This document shows positions 15,227-24,486 of a DNA stretch of 64,000 bases, one piece after another. The DNA comes from Parabacteroides faecalis (lineage in GTDB: Bacteria > Bacteroidota > Bacteroidia > Bacteroidales > Tannerellaceae): positions 1 to 64,000 of the forward strand of contig NZ_JAKZMM010000011.1 of the NCBI RefSeq assembly GCF_022809355.1. The letters run 5' to 3'. The notes beneath the pieces are model-generated. The model had not been told where the DNA came from. It saw nothing but the letters and a program-made list of their open reading frames with translations, and made no database searches. Both the position numbers and the translations under genes were made by a program. Each line of letters opens with the position of its first letter. Position 1 is the first letter of the stretch.

Positions 15227-18200
15227 ATGAAAATCAGAACATTTATTGACCGCCCCATCTTGGCGAGTGTCATCTCAGTGCTTATCCTACTATTAGGAAT
15301 GATCGGTCTTACTCAATTGCCGATCGAACAATTCCCGGAAATCGCTCCTCCGACAGTCAGCGTATCGGCTTCATATACGGGAGCAAATGCAGAAACCGTA
15401 CAGAAGAGTGTAGTCGTACCATTGGAAGAAGCGTTGAACGGTGTGGAAAACATGATGTATATGACTTCTACTGCTGCAAACAATGGATCGGCACGTATTA
15501 CGGTTTATTTCCGTCAGGGAACAGATCCGGATATGGCTACTGTCAATGTGCAGAATCGTATTGCCACTGCAGAAGGATTACTTCCTGCCGAAGTAACCAA
15601 AAGTGGTATCACGGTACGTAAACGACAGACAAGTAACATCAAGCAATTAGCTGTTTATAGTCCAGATGACTCATTTGACCAGAGTTTCCTGAACAATTAT
15701 ATGAAAATCAATATCGAACCACGCTTGTCTCGTATTGCAGGTGTGGGAGAAGTCAATGTGTACGGCTATGACTACTCTATGCGTATCTGGCTTGATCCAA
15801 ATAAGATGAAGAAATATTCATTAGTACCTTCTGACATTACAGCCGTTTTGGATGAACAGAACGTAGAAGCAGCTACAGGTACATTAGGTGCTGAATCAGA
15901 AAACACGTTCCAATATGTATTGAAATATCGTGGCCGCTATGAAAATGAAGTAGACTACGAGAATCTGGTTATTAAATCACTTCCAAACGGAGAAATTCTC
16001 CGATTGAAAGATGTGGCAACAGTCGAGCTGGGAACACGTGCCTACGACTATATTGGTCAGGTAAACGGTCATCCGGGTTGTAACATCATGATTGCCCAGA
16101 CATCCGGTTCGAATGCGAATGAAATCATTGAGGAAATAGACCGTACTATTGCGGAAATCTTGAAAACCTTACCTAAAGGTATCAAGATTGCAGACTTGAT
16201 GAGTACAAAAGACTTCCTCGACGCTTCAATCAAAAGCGTGGTCAAGACATTGATCGAAGCCATCATTTTGGTTGTCCTCGTGGTTTATGTATTCTTACAG
16301 AGTTTGCGTTCTACGTTTATTCCGGCCTTATCCATCATTGTATCACTCATCGGTACATTTGCGTTCCTTTCCTTGGTAGGATTCAGTCTTAATATGCTAA
16401 CTTTATTTGCCTTGGTTCTTGTTATCGGAACGGTCGTGGATGATGCCATTGTGGTAGTTGAAGCCGTGCAAGCAAAATTCGATGAAGGATATAAATCTTC
16501 TTATCTGGCAACGATCGATGCGATGGATGGTATTACCTCGGCTTTGGTAACAACTACATTCGTATTCATGGCAGTATTCATTCCAGTAAGTTTTATCGGT
16601 GGAACTACAGGAACTTTCTATACCCAATTCGGTCTGACGATGGCTGCCGCCGTAGCTATTTCCTTGCTAAATGCATTGACATTAAGTCCGGCTCTTTGTG
16701 CTCTCATCATGACACCTCACCAAACGACCGGAGGAGGAAACAAGATGAGTTTCTCTTCCCGTTTTCATATTGCCTTTGATACGGCGTTCCATCGGTTGGT
16801 TATGAAATACAAAGTAGGTGTTCTGTTCATGCTCAAACGTAAATGGTTAGCAGGAATACTACTCCTTATTGCCTGCGGAGGTTTTGCCGTTCTGATGATG
16901 ACAACGAAAACAGGACTTGTTCCCAACGAAGATATGGGAACCATCTATGTAGATGTACGAACTTCTCCGGGAAGTAGTCTTCAAGAAACCAGCATTGTCA
17001 TGGAGCAAGTAGATAGCTGTTTACGTACCATTCCGCAAATCGAACTGTATTCTACGATTACCGGTAACTCCATGCTGAGTGGACAAGGTGCTTGTAACGG
17101 TATGTTTACCATTCGCTTGAAAGATTGGAGTGAACGTACCAGCAAAGAAGATGCTATTGATGCCGTCATGGATAAAATCAGCCGTAGTACAGCTTTTATT
17201 TCAAGTGCAGACATCATGCCGTTTACTCGTCCTATGATTCCTGGTTACGGAGCAAGTAGCGGTTTTGAACTATATGTCCAAGACCAAAAAGGTGGTTCGA
17301 TTGAAGACCTGCTCAAATATACCCGTCAAATTATTGATGAACTCAAGAAACGTCCGGAAATTGGACGTGCAACAACATCGTTTGATACCAAATTCCCGCA
17401 GTATTTATTGGAAGTAGATGCCGCTCTTTGCAAGCGTAACGGCGTATCTCCTTCAGACGTATTAAGTACGCTTTCGGGATATATTGGTGGTAATTATGCT
17501 TCTAACATGAACCGTTTCTCCAAACTCTATCGTGTCATGGTACAAGCTCCACCTGAGTTTCGTCTTAATACTGAATCGCTCAACAATATTTTCGTCCGTA
17601 ATGATGCCGGTGAAATGACACCTATCAAACAGTACTTAAAGCTGACTCGTATTTACGGTTCTGAAACATTGACACGATTTAACTTGTTCTCGGCTATTCA
17701 GGTCAATGGCGCAGCGGCTACCGGTTATAGTTCCGGACAAGCAATCCAAGCCGAGAAAGAAGTAGCAGCACAAGTTTTACCGACCGGATACGGTTATGAA
17801 TTTGGAGGTATGTCACGTGAAGAATCCAATACAGGAAATACAACTACACTTGTCTTCGTGATTTGCGTAGTATTTATCTACCTGATTCTTTGTGCTCTTT
17901 ATGAGAGTCTGTTTGTCCCGATGGCCGTCATTCTTTCTGTTCCTTTCGGATTGGCCGGTAGTTTCCTTTTTGCCAAGATGTTCGGATTGGAAAACAACAT
18001 CTATTTGCAAACTGGTTTGATCATGTTGATCGGATTACTTTCCAAGACGGCTATCCTGCTTACGGAATATGCTTCCGAACGCCGTCATCATGGTATGAGT
18101 ATCATGCAGGCAGCCATCTCGGCTGCACAGGTTCGCTTACGTCCGATTCTCATGACTTCATTGACCATGATCTTCGGTATGTTGCCTATGATGTTCTCTA

Positions 18201-18385
18201 CCGGTGTAGGTGCCAATGGTAATATATCTATCGGTGTAGGTACAGTTGGCGGTATGCTTATCGGAACAATTGCATTACTGTTCATCGTACCACCTTTATT
18301 CATGGTATTCCAGTATCTGCAAGAGAAAATTATGCCAGCACGTCAATTACCACAATCAGAAAAAGAACTAAGAGGAAATGAATAA
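15227..18385 (+). CDS. RND multidrug efflux pump, AcrB/HAE1 family
   Basis: Proton-driven inner-membrane exporter of 1052 residues, the usual length for HAE1 pumps. It has twelve membrane segments in two repeats, each followed by a large periplasmic loop. TM4 carries the proton-relay acidic pair in GTVVDDAIVVVEAV, and LSKTAILLTEYA supplies the TM10 lysine region. N-terminal FIDRPILASVIS and QLPIEQFPEIAPPTVSV are classical. Likely substrates are amphiphilic compounds such as bile salts or antibiotics, which is family knowledge rather than something read here. It overlaps the outer-membrane factor by 8 bp. Confidence 0.97.
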   Translation: MKIRTFIDRPILASVISVLILLLGMIGLTQLPIEQFPEIAPPTVSVSASYTGANAETVQKSVVVPLEEALNGVENMMYMTSTAANNGSARITVYFRQGTDPDMATVNVQNRIATAEGLLPAEVTKSGITVRKRQTSNIKQLAVYSPDDSFDQSFLNNYMKINIEPRLSRIAGVGEVNVYGYDYSMRIWLDPNKMKKYSLVPSDITAVLDEQNVEAATGTLGAESENTFQYVLKYRGRYENEVDYENLVIKSLPNGEILRLKDVATVELGTRAYDYIGQVNGHPGCNIMIAQTSGSNANEIIEEIDRTIAEILKTLPKGIKIADLMSTKDFLDASIKSVVKTLIEAIILVVLVVYVFLQSLRSTFIPALSIIVSLIGTFAFLSLVGFSLNMLTLFALVLVIGTVVDDAIVVVEAVQAKFDEGYKSSYLATIDAMDGITSALVTTTFVFMAVFIPVSFIGGTTGTFYTQFGLTMAAAVAISLLNALTLSPALCALIMTPHQTTGGGNKMSFSSRFHIAFDTAFHRLVMKYKVGVLFMLKRKWLAGILLLIACGGFAVLMMTTKTGLVPNEDMGTIYVDVRTSPGSSLQETSIVMEQVDSCLRTIPQIELYSTITGNSMLSGQGACNGMFTIRLKDWSERTSKEDAIDAVMDKISRSTAFISSADIMPFTRPMIPGYGASSGFELYVQDQKGGSIEDLLKYTRQIIDELKKRPEIGRATTSFDTKFPQYLLEVDAALCKRNGVSPSDVLSTLSGYIGGNYASNMNRFSKLYRVMVQAPPEFRLNTESLNNIFVRNDAGEMTPIKQYLKLTRIYGSETLTRFNLFSAIQVNGAAATGYSSGQAIQAEKEVAAQVLPTGYGYEFGGMSREESNTGNTTTLVFVICVVFIYLILCALYESLFVPMAVILSVPFGLAGSFLFAKMFGLENNIYLQTGLIMLIGLLSKTAILLTEYASERRHHGMSIMQAAISAAQVRLRPILMTSLTMIFGMLPMMFSTGVGANGNISIGVGTVGGMLIGTIALLFIVPPLFMVFQYLQEKIMPARQLPQSEKELRGNE

Positions 18386-19751
18386 GAATATGAAAAAGAT
18401 ATTGTTATGTATATGGGGAATCGTAACCCTCAGCGGATGTCATATTTATCGGGCTTACGAACGCCCGGACATAGCTGTTTCCGACAGCCTTTATCGTCAG
18501 TCGACTTCGACAGCGGACACGACATCCTTAGCTTCTCTTTCCTGGAAAGAGCTCTTTACCGATCCTCAACTGCAACAGCTCATTGAGATTGGTCTCAATA
18601 ACAATACGGATTTAAATATCGCTTATCTGAAAGTTAAAGAGGCTGAAGCTTTGCTGATGACTTCTCGTCTGGCTTATCTGCCAGCGATATCACTCACACC
18701 ACAAGGTTCCATCAGCAGCCAAGATGGAGCCAAAGCCACCAAGACGTATGATCTGGCAGCGGCAGCGGAATGGGAAATTGATATCTTCGGTAAATTACTC
18801 AATGCCAAACGAGGTGCTAAAGCGGCTCTTGAACAAAGTGAAGCTTATCGGCAAGCAGTACAAACACAACTGGTAGCTACTATTGCCAATAGTTATTATA
18901 GTTTATTGATGTTGGACGAGCAGCTGGATATTACACGCCGAACCGCTGAAACATGGAATGAAAACGTCCGTGCCATGAAAGCATTGAAGCGTGCCGGACA
19001 AACGACCGAAATGGCCGTTGCACAAACCGAAGCCAGTAAGTTGTCGGTCGATGCATCTGTGCTTTCACTCGAACAGCAAATCAATGCCATGGAAAATTCC
19101 TTATCGGTTCTGTTGGGCATGAATCCACAAGAAATCGGTCGTTCAACATTGGATGCACAAGTTTTCCCCGACTCTATTTCTACCGGAGTTCCGTTACAAC
19201 TCTTGAGTCGTCGACCGGATATCCGGCAAAGTGAAGCGGCTTTAGCTGCTGCCTATTATGCCACCAATGAAGCCCGTTCGGCCTTTTATCCCAGTATTAC
19301 ACTGAGTGGTTCGGCCGGATGGACGAATGCCGGAGGCGCAGCTATCTCCAATCCGGGACAATGGTTACTATCAGCGGTTGGTTCGTTGGTTCAACCATTG
19401 TTTAACAAGGGACAAAACCTGGCTAATCTGGAAATAGCCAAAGCGCAACAGGAAGAAGCATTGCTTTCTTTCCGCCAAAGTTTATTGGATGCTGGGGCGG
19501 AAGTAAATGACGCGTTGGTACAATGGCAAACAGCCCGGAAACGAATTCTGCTGGATAAACAGCAAGTCGTTTCCCTCCAATCTGCCTTGCGTAGTTCTGA
19601 ATTGCTGATGCAACACAGCTCACAAAATTATCTGGAAGTATTGACAGCCCGTCAGGCTTTACTGCAAGCCGAACTGGATGTTGCTTCCGATCGCTTTGAT
19701 GAAATCCAGGGAGTCATCAATCTATATCATGCCTTAGGTGGCGGTTATTAA
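18378..19751 (+). CDS. Outer-membrane efflux lipoprotein, NodT/OprM family
   Basis: TolC-like channel subunit of 457 residues closing the tripartite pump. The signal peptide has lipobox LSGC with Cys21. Two OEP repeats follow (about 55-240 and 265-450), with FTDPQLQQLIEIGLNNNTDLNIA, the repeat-equivalent LLSRRPDIRQSEAALAAAYY and GSLVQPLFNKGQNLA. The start ATG overlaps the pump gene by 8 bp; an in-frame ATG at 18390 would be a non-overlapping option. It is the last gene of the operon, followed by a structured 86-bp palindrome. Confidence 0.95.
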   Translation: MNKNMKKILLCIWGIVTLSGCHIYRAYERPDIAVSDSLYRQSTSTADTTSLASLSWKELFTDPQLQQLIEIGLNNNTDLNIAYLKVKEAEALLMTSRLAYLPAISLTPQGSISSQDGAKATKTYDLAAAAEWEIDIFGKLLNAKRGAKAALEQSEAYRQAVQTQLVATIANSYYSLLMLDEQLDITRRTAETWNENVRAMKALKRAGQTTEMAVAQTEASKLSVDASVLSLEQQINAMENSLSVLLGMNPQEIGRSTLDAQVFPDSISTGVPLQLLSRRPDIRQSEAALAAAYYATNEARSAFYPSITLSGSAGWTNAGGAAISNPGQWLLSAVGSLVQPLFNKGQNLANLEIAKAQQEEALLSFRQSLLDAGAEVNDALVQWQTARKRILLDKQQVVSLQSALRSSELLMQHSSQNYLEVLTARQALLQAELDVASDRFDEIQGVINLYHALGGGY

Positions 19752-19764
19752 AATACATTCTTCA

Positions 19765-19850
19765 AGTCCGCTTGAAACAATTGTGATCTTTTAAGACAAT
19801 CATAGCTTGTCTAAGAGAATCTTTCCTACATGCAATGTTTCAAGCGGACT
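19765..19850. repeat. 86-bp palindromic element (element E)
   Basis: Outer arms AGTCCGCTTGAAAC (19765-19778) and GTTTCAAGCGGACT (19837-19850) are a perfect 14-bp inverted repeat. Inside are short dyads centred near 19768, 19791, 19810 and 19833, and a second pair AGACAA/TTGTCT (19794, 19807). Total length and dyad spacing match the arrays at 9962, 25442, 35238 and 51779, though the units are more diverged. It could also help end transcription of the pump operon, but no T-run follows. Confidence 0.6.
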
Positions 19851-19868
19851 CTTCCATTTATTATGTTC

Positions 19869-19899
19869 TTGCCATTTTATGATGAATCACGTACCTTTG
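19869..19899 (+). promoter_or_regulatory. Promoter of the TonB-dependent receptor gene
   Basis: TTG (19869-19871), 20 bp, TACCTTTG (19892-19899). The predicted start near 19906 leaves a leader of about 114 nt. Confidence 0.6.
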
Positions 19900-19963
19900 C
19901 ACAAATAAAAACAAACGGTTTATACGTTTCTATCCTTTTTTACGTTATATACATTTAGAACAA

Positions 19964-19997
19964 CATTCATGTATAATGAAGGATGTACGCATGAATG
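19964..19997 (+). other. Stem-loop in the receptor leader
   Basis: CATTCATG (19964-19971) and CATGAATG (19990-19997) pair perfectly around an 18-nt loop, 22 nt before the start codon. It could modulate translation. It does not resemble a cobalamin or other riboswitch that I know. Confidence 0.35.
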
Positions 19998-20019
19998 GAA
20001 CAGACGAACATCATAAAAT

Positions 20020-22437
20020 ATGAAAATACGAACAATTATTTCTTTGTTATTCTTCCTCACAGTAACAACTGTATATGCCCAAAAGCGGGTAAAAGTAACT
20101 GGTTACGTGCGAGATGCCGACGGCAATCCGCTGGAACTGGTAAATATTCTGGTGAAGAATACGCTTAACGGAACCATGACCAACGAAAAAGGTTTCTATT
20201 CGCTGAACGTCACTCCCGGCGATTCGGTCACCTTTATCTATTCTTGCCTAGGTTATAATAAGGCAGAACGCATCGTTCCTTCCCTGCAAGCCGATATGCG
20301 TCTGAATGTAAAGATGAATTATACGTCCATCAATTTGGGAGACTTTGCCGTAACGGCTATCCGAAAACAAACTTCCACGATGGAAACCATGCAAGCCGAT
20401 AAGGTTAAGTTATTACCTGATCCATCGGGTGGAAGTATCGAAAGTCTGGTGGTAACCTTTGCCGGCGTATCTTCCAACAACGAATTAAGTTCCCAATATT
20501 CGGTACGCGGAGGAAGTTACGACGAAAACATCATCTACGTAAATGGGATTGAGGTTTTCCGTCCTTTGCTGATTCGTTCCGGGCAACAGGAAGGATTGAG
20601 CTTCGTCAATCCGGATCTGACGCAGGAAGTCAACTTCTCTGCCGGAGGTTTTGAAGCACGGTATGGAGACAAGATGAGTTCTGTCCTTGATATTACCTAT
20701 AAGAAACCCAAAGAGTTCGAAGGGTCGGCTTCGGCCAGTTTACTGGGTGGTAACGTGTCTGTCGGCAGTTCAATCGGGAATTTTACCCAAGTTACCGGTT
20801 TCCGTTATAAAAGCGGTCGTTCTTTGTTAGGAACAATGGATACCGATGCGGAATACGATCCTCGCTTCATGGACTTACAAACTTATATGACTTATGCCTT
20901 TTCTCCGAAATGGGAAGCTACTTTCCTAGGAAACTTCGCCACCAACAAATATCGTTTCGTGCCTCATAGCCGGGAAACGACTTTCGGTACAATCGAAAAC
21001 AGCCAGAAGTTTACCGTCTGGTTTCCGAACAGTAATGAAAACGATAAGTTCCAAACCCTGTTTGGGGCATTGACGCTTGCTTACAAACCTAATGACAATA
21101 CGACATTAGGCATACAAGCCTCTGCTTTCGACAGTCAGGAAGACGAACGCTATGATATCGCCGGAGAATATTGGCTTAATGATGGAAGTAGCGACGACTC
21201 AGCTTTAGATGCCGGAAGTTCTGCTCTTTCTGTTGGACGTTATCAGGAACATGCCCGCAACCGGCTTCATTCCAACATTATGAATGTAGGGCATTACGGA
21301 AGTGCACGCTTATTGAACAACACCATCAAATGGGGAGCTCAGGTACAAATGGAACGAATCAGCGATAAAATAGTAGAATGGGAAAAGCGGGATTCGTCCG
21401 GCTATTCATTGCCTCATACCGGAGATGGAGTGAATCTGTTCTCTAATTTATATTCACAAAACAAGCTGGAAAGTACTCGTCTGTCGGCCTACGTACAAGA
21501 TGCGTTCAAGTTCCGTACCAAACAAGGTCTTTTCAATGTGACCGGTGGTATCCGAGGCAGTTATTGGAGTTATAATAAAGAATTTATCTTCAGTCCGCGT
21601 GTCTCTGTCGGATTTATCCCCAATGCCAACCAAGATTTGACGTTCCGCCTGGCGACTGGTCTGTATTATCAATCGCCATTCTATAAAGAATTAAGACAAG
21701 TGGTTACGGATGAAGAAGGAAATGATATTGTTCAACTGAACGATCAGCTTAAATCCCAGCGTTCCATTCACTTTATAGCCGGCGGTGATTATACCTTCCG
21801 TGCTGTCGACCGTAACTTTAAGGTAACAGCAGAACTCTATTATAAGAAATTGGATAATCTGATTCCTTATACGGTAGATAACGTCAAAATCAGATATTAT
21901 GGTGAGAACTGTGCCAAAGGATATGCAGCCGGACTGGATGTCAAATTCTTCGGTGAATTTGTTCCTGGTACCGACTCCTGGATCAGTTTCTCTTTGATGA
22001 AGTCCGAACAAACAATCCGGGAAACTACGAAAGCTCCACTTCCCAATAGTCCCGGTTATAATATCGGATTGTTCTTCCAAGATTACTTCCCCGGTTATAA
22101 ACGTGTCCAGCTAAACTTGAAAGGCGTATTGTCAGGAGGACTTCCTGTTACTATTCCAAACAAAGGATATGAAGACGGCTACTTCCGTACACCAGCCTAT
22201 AAACGTGTGGACATGGGTATTTCTTATCAATTAATAGAAGAAGACGATCTAATCCGTAACCGTGGTTTCTTCCGTTACCTGAAGAATGCCTGGCTAGGAT
22301 TAGATGTATTCAACCTATTTGATATGAAGAATGTCAACTCCTATTACTGGATTACGCGCTCAGACAATAATCAGTTTGCCGTACCTAATTACTTGACCGG
22401 CCGACAGATCAATGTCCGACTATTGATTGATTTCTAA
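20020..22437 (+). CDS. TonB-dependent outer-membrane receptor with carboxypeptidase-regulatory-like domain
   Basis: Outer-membrane active transporter of 805 residues. The signal peptide ends near residue 20 (VYAQ). A CarboxypepD_reg-like domain (about 22-110; VKVTGYVRDADGNPLELVNILV) precedes the plug (about 120-230; SQYSVRGGSYDENIIYVNGI), and a 22-strand barrel runs to the aromatic end INVRLLIDF. There is no SusD partner, no anti-sigma signalling extension and no sigma gene nearby, so it is not a SusC-type glycan importer. The ligand is unknown. Convergent with a DUF5020 gene whose stop overlaps by 4 bp. Energy would come from TonB-ExbBD systems such as the one at 37-39 kb. Confidence 0.93.
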   Translation: MKIRTIISLLFFLTVTTVYAQKRVKVTGYVRDADGNPLELVNILVKNTLNGTMTNEKGFYSLNVTPGDSVTFIYSCLGYNKAERIVPSLQADMRLNVKMNYTSINLGDFAVTAIRKQTSTMETMQADKVKLLPDPSGGSIESLVVTFAGVSSNNELSSQYSVRGGSYDENIIYVNGIEVFRPLLIRSGQQEGLSFVNPDLTQEVNFSAGGFEARYGDKMSSVLDITYKKPKEFEGSASASLLGGNVSVGSSIGNFTQVTGFRYKSGRSLLGTMDTDAEYDPRFMDLQTYMTYAFSPKWEATFLGNFATNKYRFVPHSRETTFGTIENSQKFTVWFPNSNENDKFQTLFGALTLAYKPNDNTTLGIQASAFDSQEDERYDIAGEYWLNDGSSDDSALDAGSSALSVGRYQEHARNRLHSNIMNVGHYGSARLLNNTIKWGAQVQMERISDKIVEWEKRDSSGYSLPHTGDGVNLFSNLYSQNKLESTRLSAYVQDAFKFRTKQGLFNVTGGIRGSYWSYNKEFIFSPRVSVGFIPNANQDLTFRLATGLYYQSPFYKELRQVVTDEEGNDIVQLNDQLKSQRSIHFIAGGDYTFRAVDRNFKVTAELYYKKLDNLIPYTVDNVKIRYYGENCAKGYAAGLDVKFFGEFVPGTDSWISFSLMKSEQTIRETTKAPLPNSPGYNIGLFFQDYFPGYKRVQLNLKGVLSGGLPVTIPNKGYEDGYFRTPAYKRVDMGISYQLIEEDDLIRNRGFFRYLKNAWLGLDVFNLFDMKNVNSYYWITRSDNNQFAVPNYLTGRQINVRLLIDF

Positions 22438-23135
22438 TCAAACGACCATTTAATAGCCAAAGTAGGTATGGCATAAAAGCCGTTTCTGAAACTGAAGTTA
22501 TGGCTTAACTCAACTTCCGTACCTACACTCAGCTTAAACTTGTCGTCTATCTTCTCAAATCGGTTCAGATTCAACCAGAATTGTGGTTCTGTCAGGAAGA
22601 TAAAGTTTCCATGCGGATTCTTTTCACGCCACCAATCCGCAAAACCGCTGAAGGTACAAAGACCGTTCTTGGCAAAATGTACATACCAAGTTCCTGTCAA
22701 TTGGAAGTTATTGGGCTTTTCAGATTTTTGGATGTATTTATACATACCAGTCAAAGTAAAGCCTTTCGTAAAATCTTTCGTATTGAACGTATAGGTCAAA
22801 CCACCCAGATAAGCATTATTGAACGACGACTGGTTACTTAGTTCTCCATTGTATTCTACATGCACCGAAAAAGGAGCTTTCCAGAAACTCAGCTCACGAG
22901 CTATTTCCCAATAAGCAGAAGCAATTCCTTTGGAAGTATAATCCATATCCACAAAGAAATAAGTACTACCCCATTTATCCGGCTTGAACATTTCAACCGT
23001 ACTGGTCAATACCGGACGACCATCTAAATCTTTATCATACAAAGCTCCTCCAAGATCATAATGTAATTGTACATTCTGACTTTTACCTGCCCAAACAGCC
23101 AACGATAACAAGGCTAATAAAAATAATTTCCGCAT
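22434..23135 (-). CDS. DUF5020 exported protein
   Basis: 233-residue protein with a signal peptide (cleavage near residue 19) and a beta-rich body (VQLHYDLGGALYDKDL; DKWGSTYFFVDMDY; final aromatic-rich strands ending IKWSFD). DUF5020 proteins look like small outer-membrane barrels of the Tsx nucleoside-channel type; that likeness is fold-level knowledge, and no ligand can be assigned. Its stop overlaps the TonB-dependent receptor stop tail to tail by 4 bp, so the two are not co-transcribed, though they are neighbours and may share a substrate. Confidence 0.85.
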   Translation of the reverse strand: MRKLFLLALLSLAVWAGKSQNVQLHYDLGGALYDKDLDGRPVLTSTVEMFKPDKWGSTYFFVDMDYTSKGIASAYWEIARELSFWKAPFSVHVEYNGELSNQSSFNNAYLGGLTYTFNTKDFTKGFTLTGMYKYIQKSEKPNNFQLTGTWYVHFAKNGLCTFSGFADWWREKNPHGNFIFLTEPQFWLNLNRFEKIDDKFKLSVGTEVELSHNFSFRNGFYAIPTLAIKWSFD

Positions 23136-23221
23136 ACTCTGTTTACTATCTTTACGTTAAGAAAGCGCAAAAATAGTAAATCTTTTCCATATACCTATAT
23201 AAAATCAGATTCACACATAAA

Positions 23222-23251
23222 AAGAGGCTGAAGTTTCAACCTCAGCCTCTT
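23222..23251 (-). terminator. Terminator of the small membrane-protein operon
   Basis: AAGAGGCTGA (23222-23231) and TCAGCCTCTT (23242-23251) form a perfect 10-bp stem with a 10-nt loop. On the minus strand the stem runs into TTTTT. It separates the small membrane genes from DUF5020. Confidence 0.8.
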
Positions 23252-23388
23252 CATTATGGGTACACATGTCGCCTGGAATATCTCCATATCTGATGATTTA
23301 TAGCAAGTTTAAAAATAGGCAGAAAAATAAGCGACAGATAATCCCGGCATCCCGACGGAATAGCAACAATTGTACTTTATCTAAAGGG

Positions 23389-23571
23389 TTAGTGTGTCTG
23401 TTTTTTCCCTCCCCAAAATCTGACAGCGCCCATAAATACCGCCAAAACGGCCATCACTGTCATCAATATCGCTTTTGTGGATGCTGATTCAAAAGTTGTT
23501 GTTCCGATCAATACCAAAACAATACATGCAACCATCATCACTGCATCTGCTAAATCTTTACTTATTTTCAT
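23389..23571 (-). CDS. Small two-segment membrane protein
   Basis: 60 residues with two hydrophobic segments (about 9-27 and 34-52) and a basic tail GGKKQTH. No family recognised. It lies 33 bp behind a second small membrane gene of the same topology, and the pair may be old duplicates: both have a charged N-terminus, a VxxVLxxIG-like first helix and a short loop. Coding is supported by position, length and the terminator that follows. Confidence 0.7.
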   Translation of the reverse strand: MKISKDLADAVMMVACIVLVLIGTTTFESASTKAILMTVMAVLAVFMGAVRFWGGKKQTH

Positions 23572-23604
23572 GATAAATTCCTCCTTTGTTTTTTAATTTA
23601 ACCA

Positions 23605-23802
23605 TCATTTATTCACTACATCTGCTTCTTCAGATGTACTTAATGCTTTCATAATTCCATACAGACCGTATGCCAAAGATGCCAATACTACTACCAGTTT
23701 CAGGTAATCATTTGAAATAATAGAACTACAAGCCAATACACAGCCTACCAGGATTAATACGATAGAAACCCAAAGATTGAATTTATTTGATTTTTTAGCC
23801 AT
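23605..23802 (-). CDS. Small two-segment membrane protein
   Basis: 65 residues from the ATG at 23802 (MAKKSNKFNLWVS); a longer upstream frame is rejected because it adds an arginine-rich stretch across the intergenic inverted repeat. Two hydrophobic segments at about 9-27 and 33-50 are followed by an acidic tail STSEEADVVNK. Family unknown. First gene of a two-gene unit with the 60-residue protein at 23389. The start codon lies 8 bp downstream of one arm of a 15-bp inverted repeat. Confidence 0.7.
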   Translation of the reverse strand: MAKKSNKFNLWVSIVLILVGCVLACSSIISNDYLKLVVVLASLAYGLYGIMKALSTSEEADVVNK

Positions 23803-23810
23803 AATAATTT

Positions 23811-23998
23811 TCTTTTTTGTGATGTGAATAATAAGCTGGTCACGACGAATCCTCCGCGACCGGATAATAATAAATAAAGGATTAAAGAAAACACATAAGG
23901 GAAGACACAACTGCAAACGAACTGTAATAAACAGTCCATATCCAGATAATACCCACGCAACAGCCGGGCATAACTTCTCCTTACATCACAAAAAAAGA
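23811..23998. repeat. 15-bp inverted repeat flanking 157 bp
   Basis: TCTTTTTTGTGATGT (23811-23825) and ACATCACAAAAAAAGA (23983-23998) are inverted copies differing by one extra A/T. They enclose the whole non-coding gap between two minus-strand genes. The size resembles the invertible promoter segments of Bacteroides, but I see no clear promoter inside and no recombinase nearby. Inside the segment a GGTC-type hairpin lies near 23838-23861. Confidence 0.45.
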
Positions 23999-24403
23999 CT
24001 AAATCAGTAACTTCCGTAACGCAAAGACATGATAACCGTTACGGGTAAGTAAAGCGGAATAATTTATATGATGAGTAATGGAATTATATTCCAATAGTTT
24101 GGAAATCAAATCATGTCCTTTTAACCGCAAATACTGGGTCGTTTTTTCGACCTGGTTTTGCGTGCGCAAATTAAAATTATAAGTAATGGTTTGGATAACC
24201 CGGCGCGGAGAAAGCAAGTTGCTGTTCTTCATATCACTAGTCAAAACAGCCAGACAAGTCTGCATATCCTTCGTTTCCGAATCTTCCATGACAGCTTCTT
24301 TTGTCAGAGCAGACAATACATCGAATGGCTGTGCTTTCTCACTCTGATTGAAGAAAAGCACAGTTCCCAATACAAATCCGATGACTAATAGAAACTGTTT
24401 CAT
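23999..24403 (-). CDS. Unknown exported protein
   Basis: 134 residues with a signal peptide or N-terminal anchor (MKQFLLVIGFVLGTVLFF). The mature part is helical and charged, with YLRLKGHDLISKLLEYN and ITHHINYSALLTRNGYHVFALRKLLI. Not recognised. A TATATTTG box (24415-24408, minus strand) lies only 4 nt before the ATG, so if it is the promoter the transcript would be nearly leaderless. Divergent from menA. Confidence 0.7.
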   Translation of the reverse strand: MKQFLLVIGFVLGTVLFFNQSEKAQPFDVLSALTKEAVMEDSETKDMQTCLAVLTSDMKNSNLLSPRRVIQTITYNFNLRTQNQVEKTTQYLRLKGHDLISKLLEYNSITHHINYSALLTRNGYHVFALRKLLI

Positions 24404-24486
24404 GCCGCAAATATAGAATGTTTTTTCGGAATAGAAAAAAAGTGTATTGGTAAAATAGTTTTAATTTTGCGTCCAAAATAAATGTT

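Noticed and set aside
19900-20019. Cobalamin riboswitch in the receptor leader
   Set aside because: The leader is only about 114 nt, lacks a B12-box-like sequence and shows just one short hairpin.
20020-23135. TonB-dependent receptor and DUF5020 as a SusC/SusD polysaccharide locus
   Set aside because: The receptor lacks a SusD partner and glycosidases nearby, and the DUF5020 gene is convergent and barrel-like, not a SusD fold.
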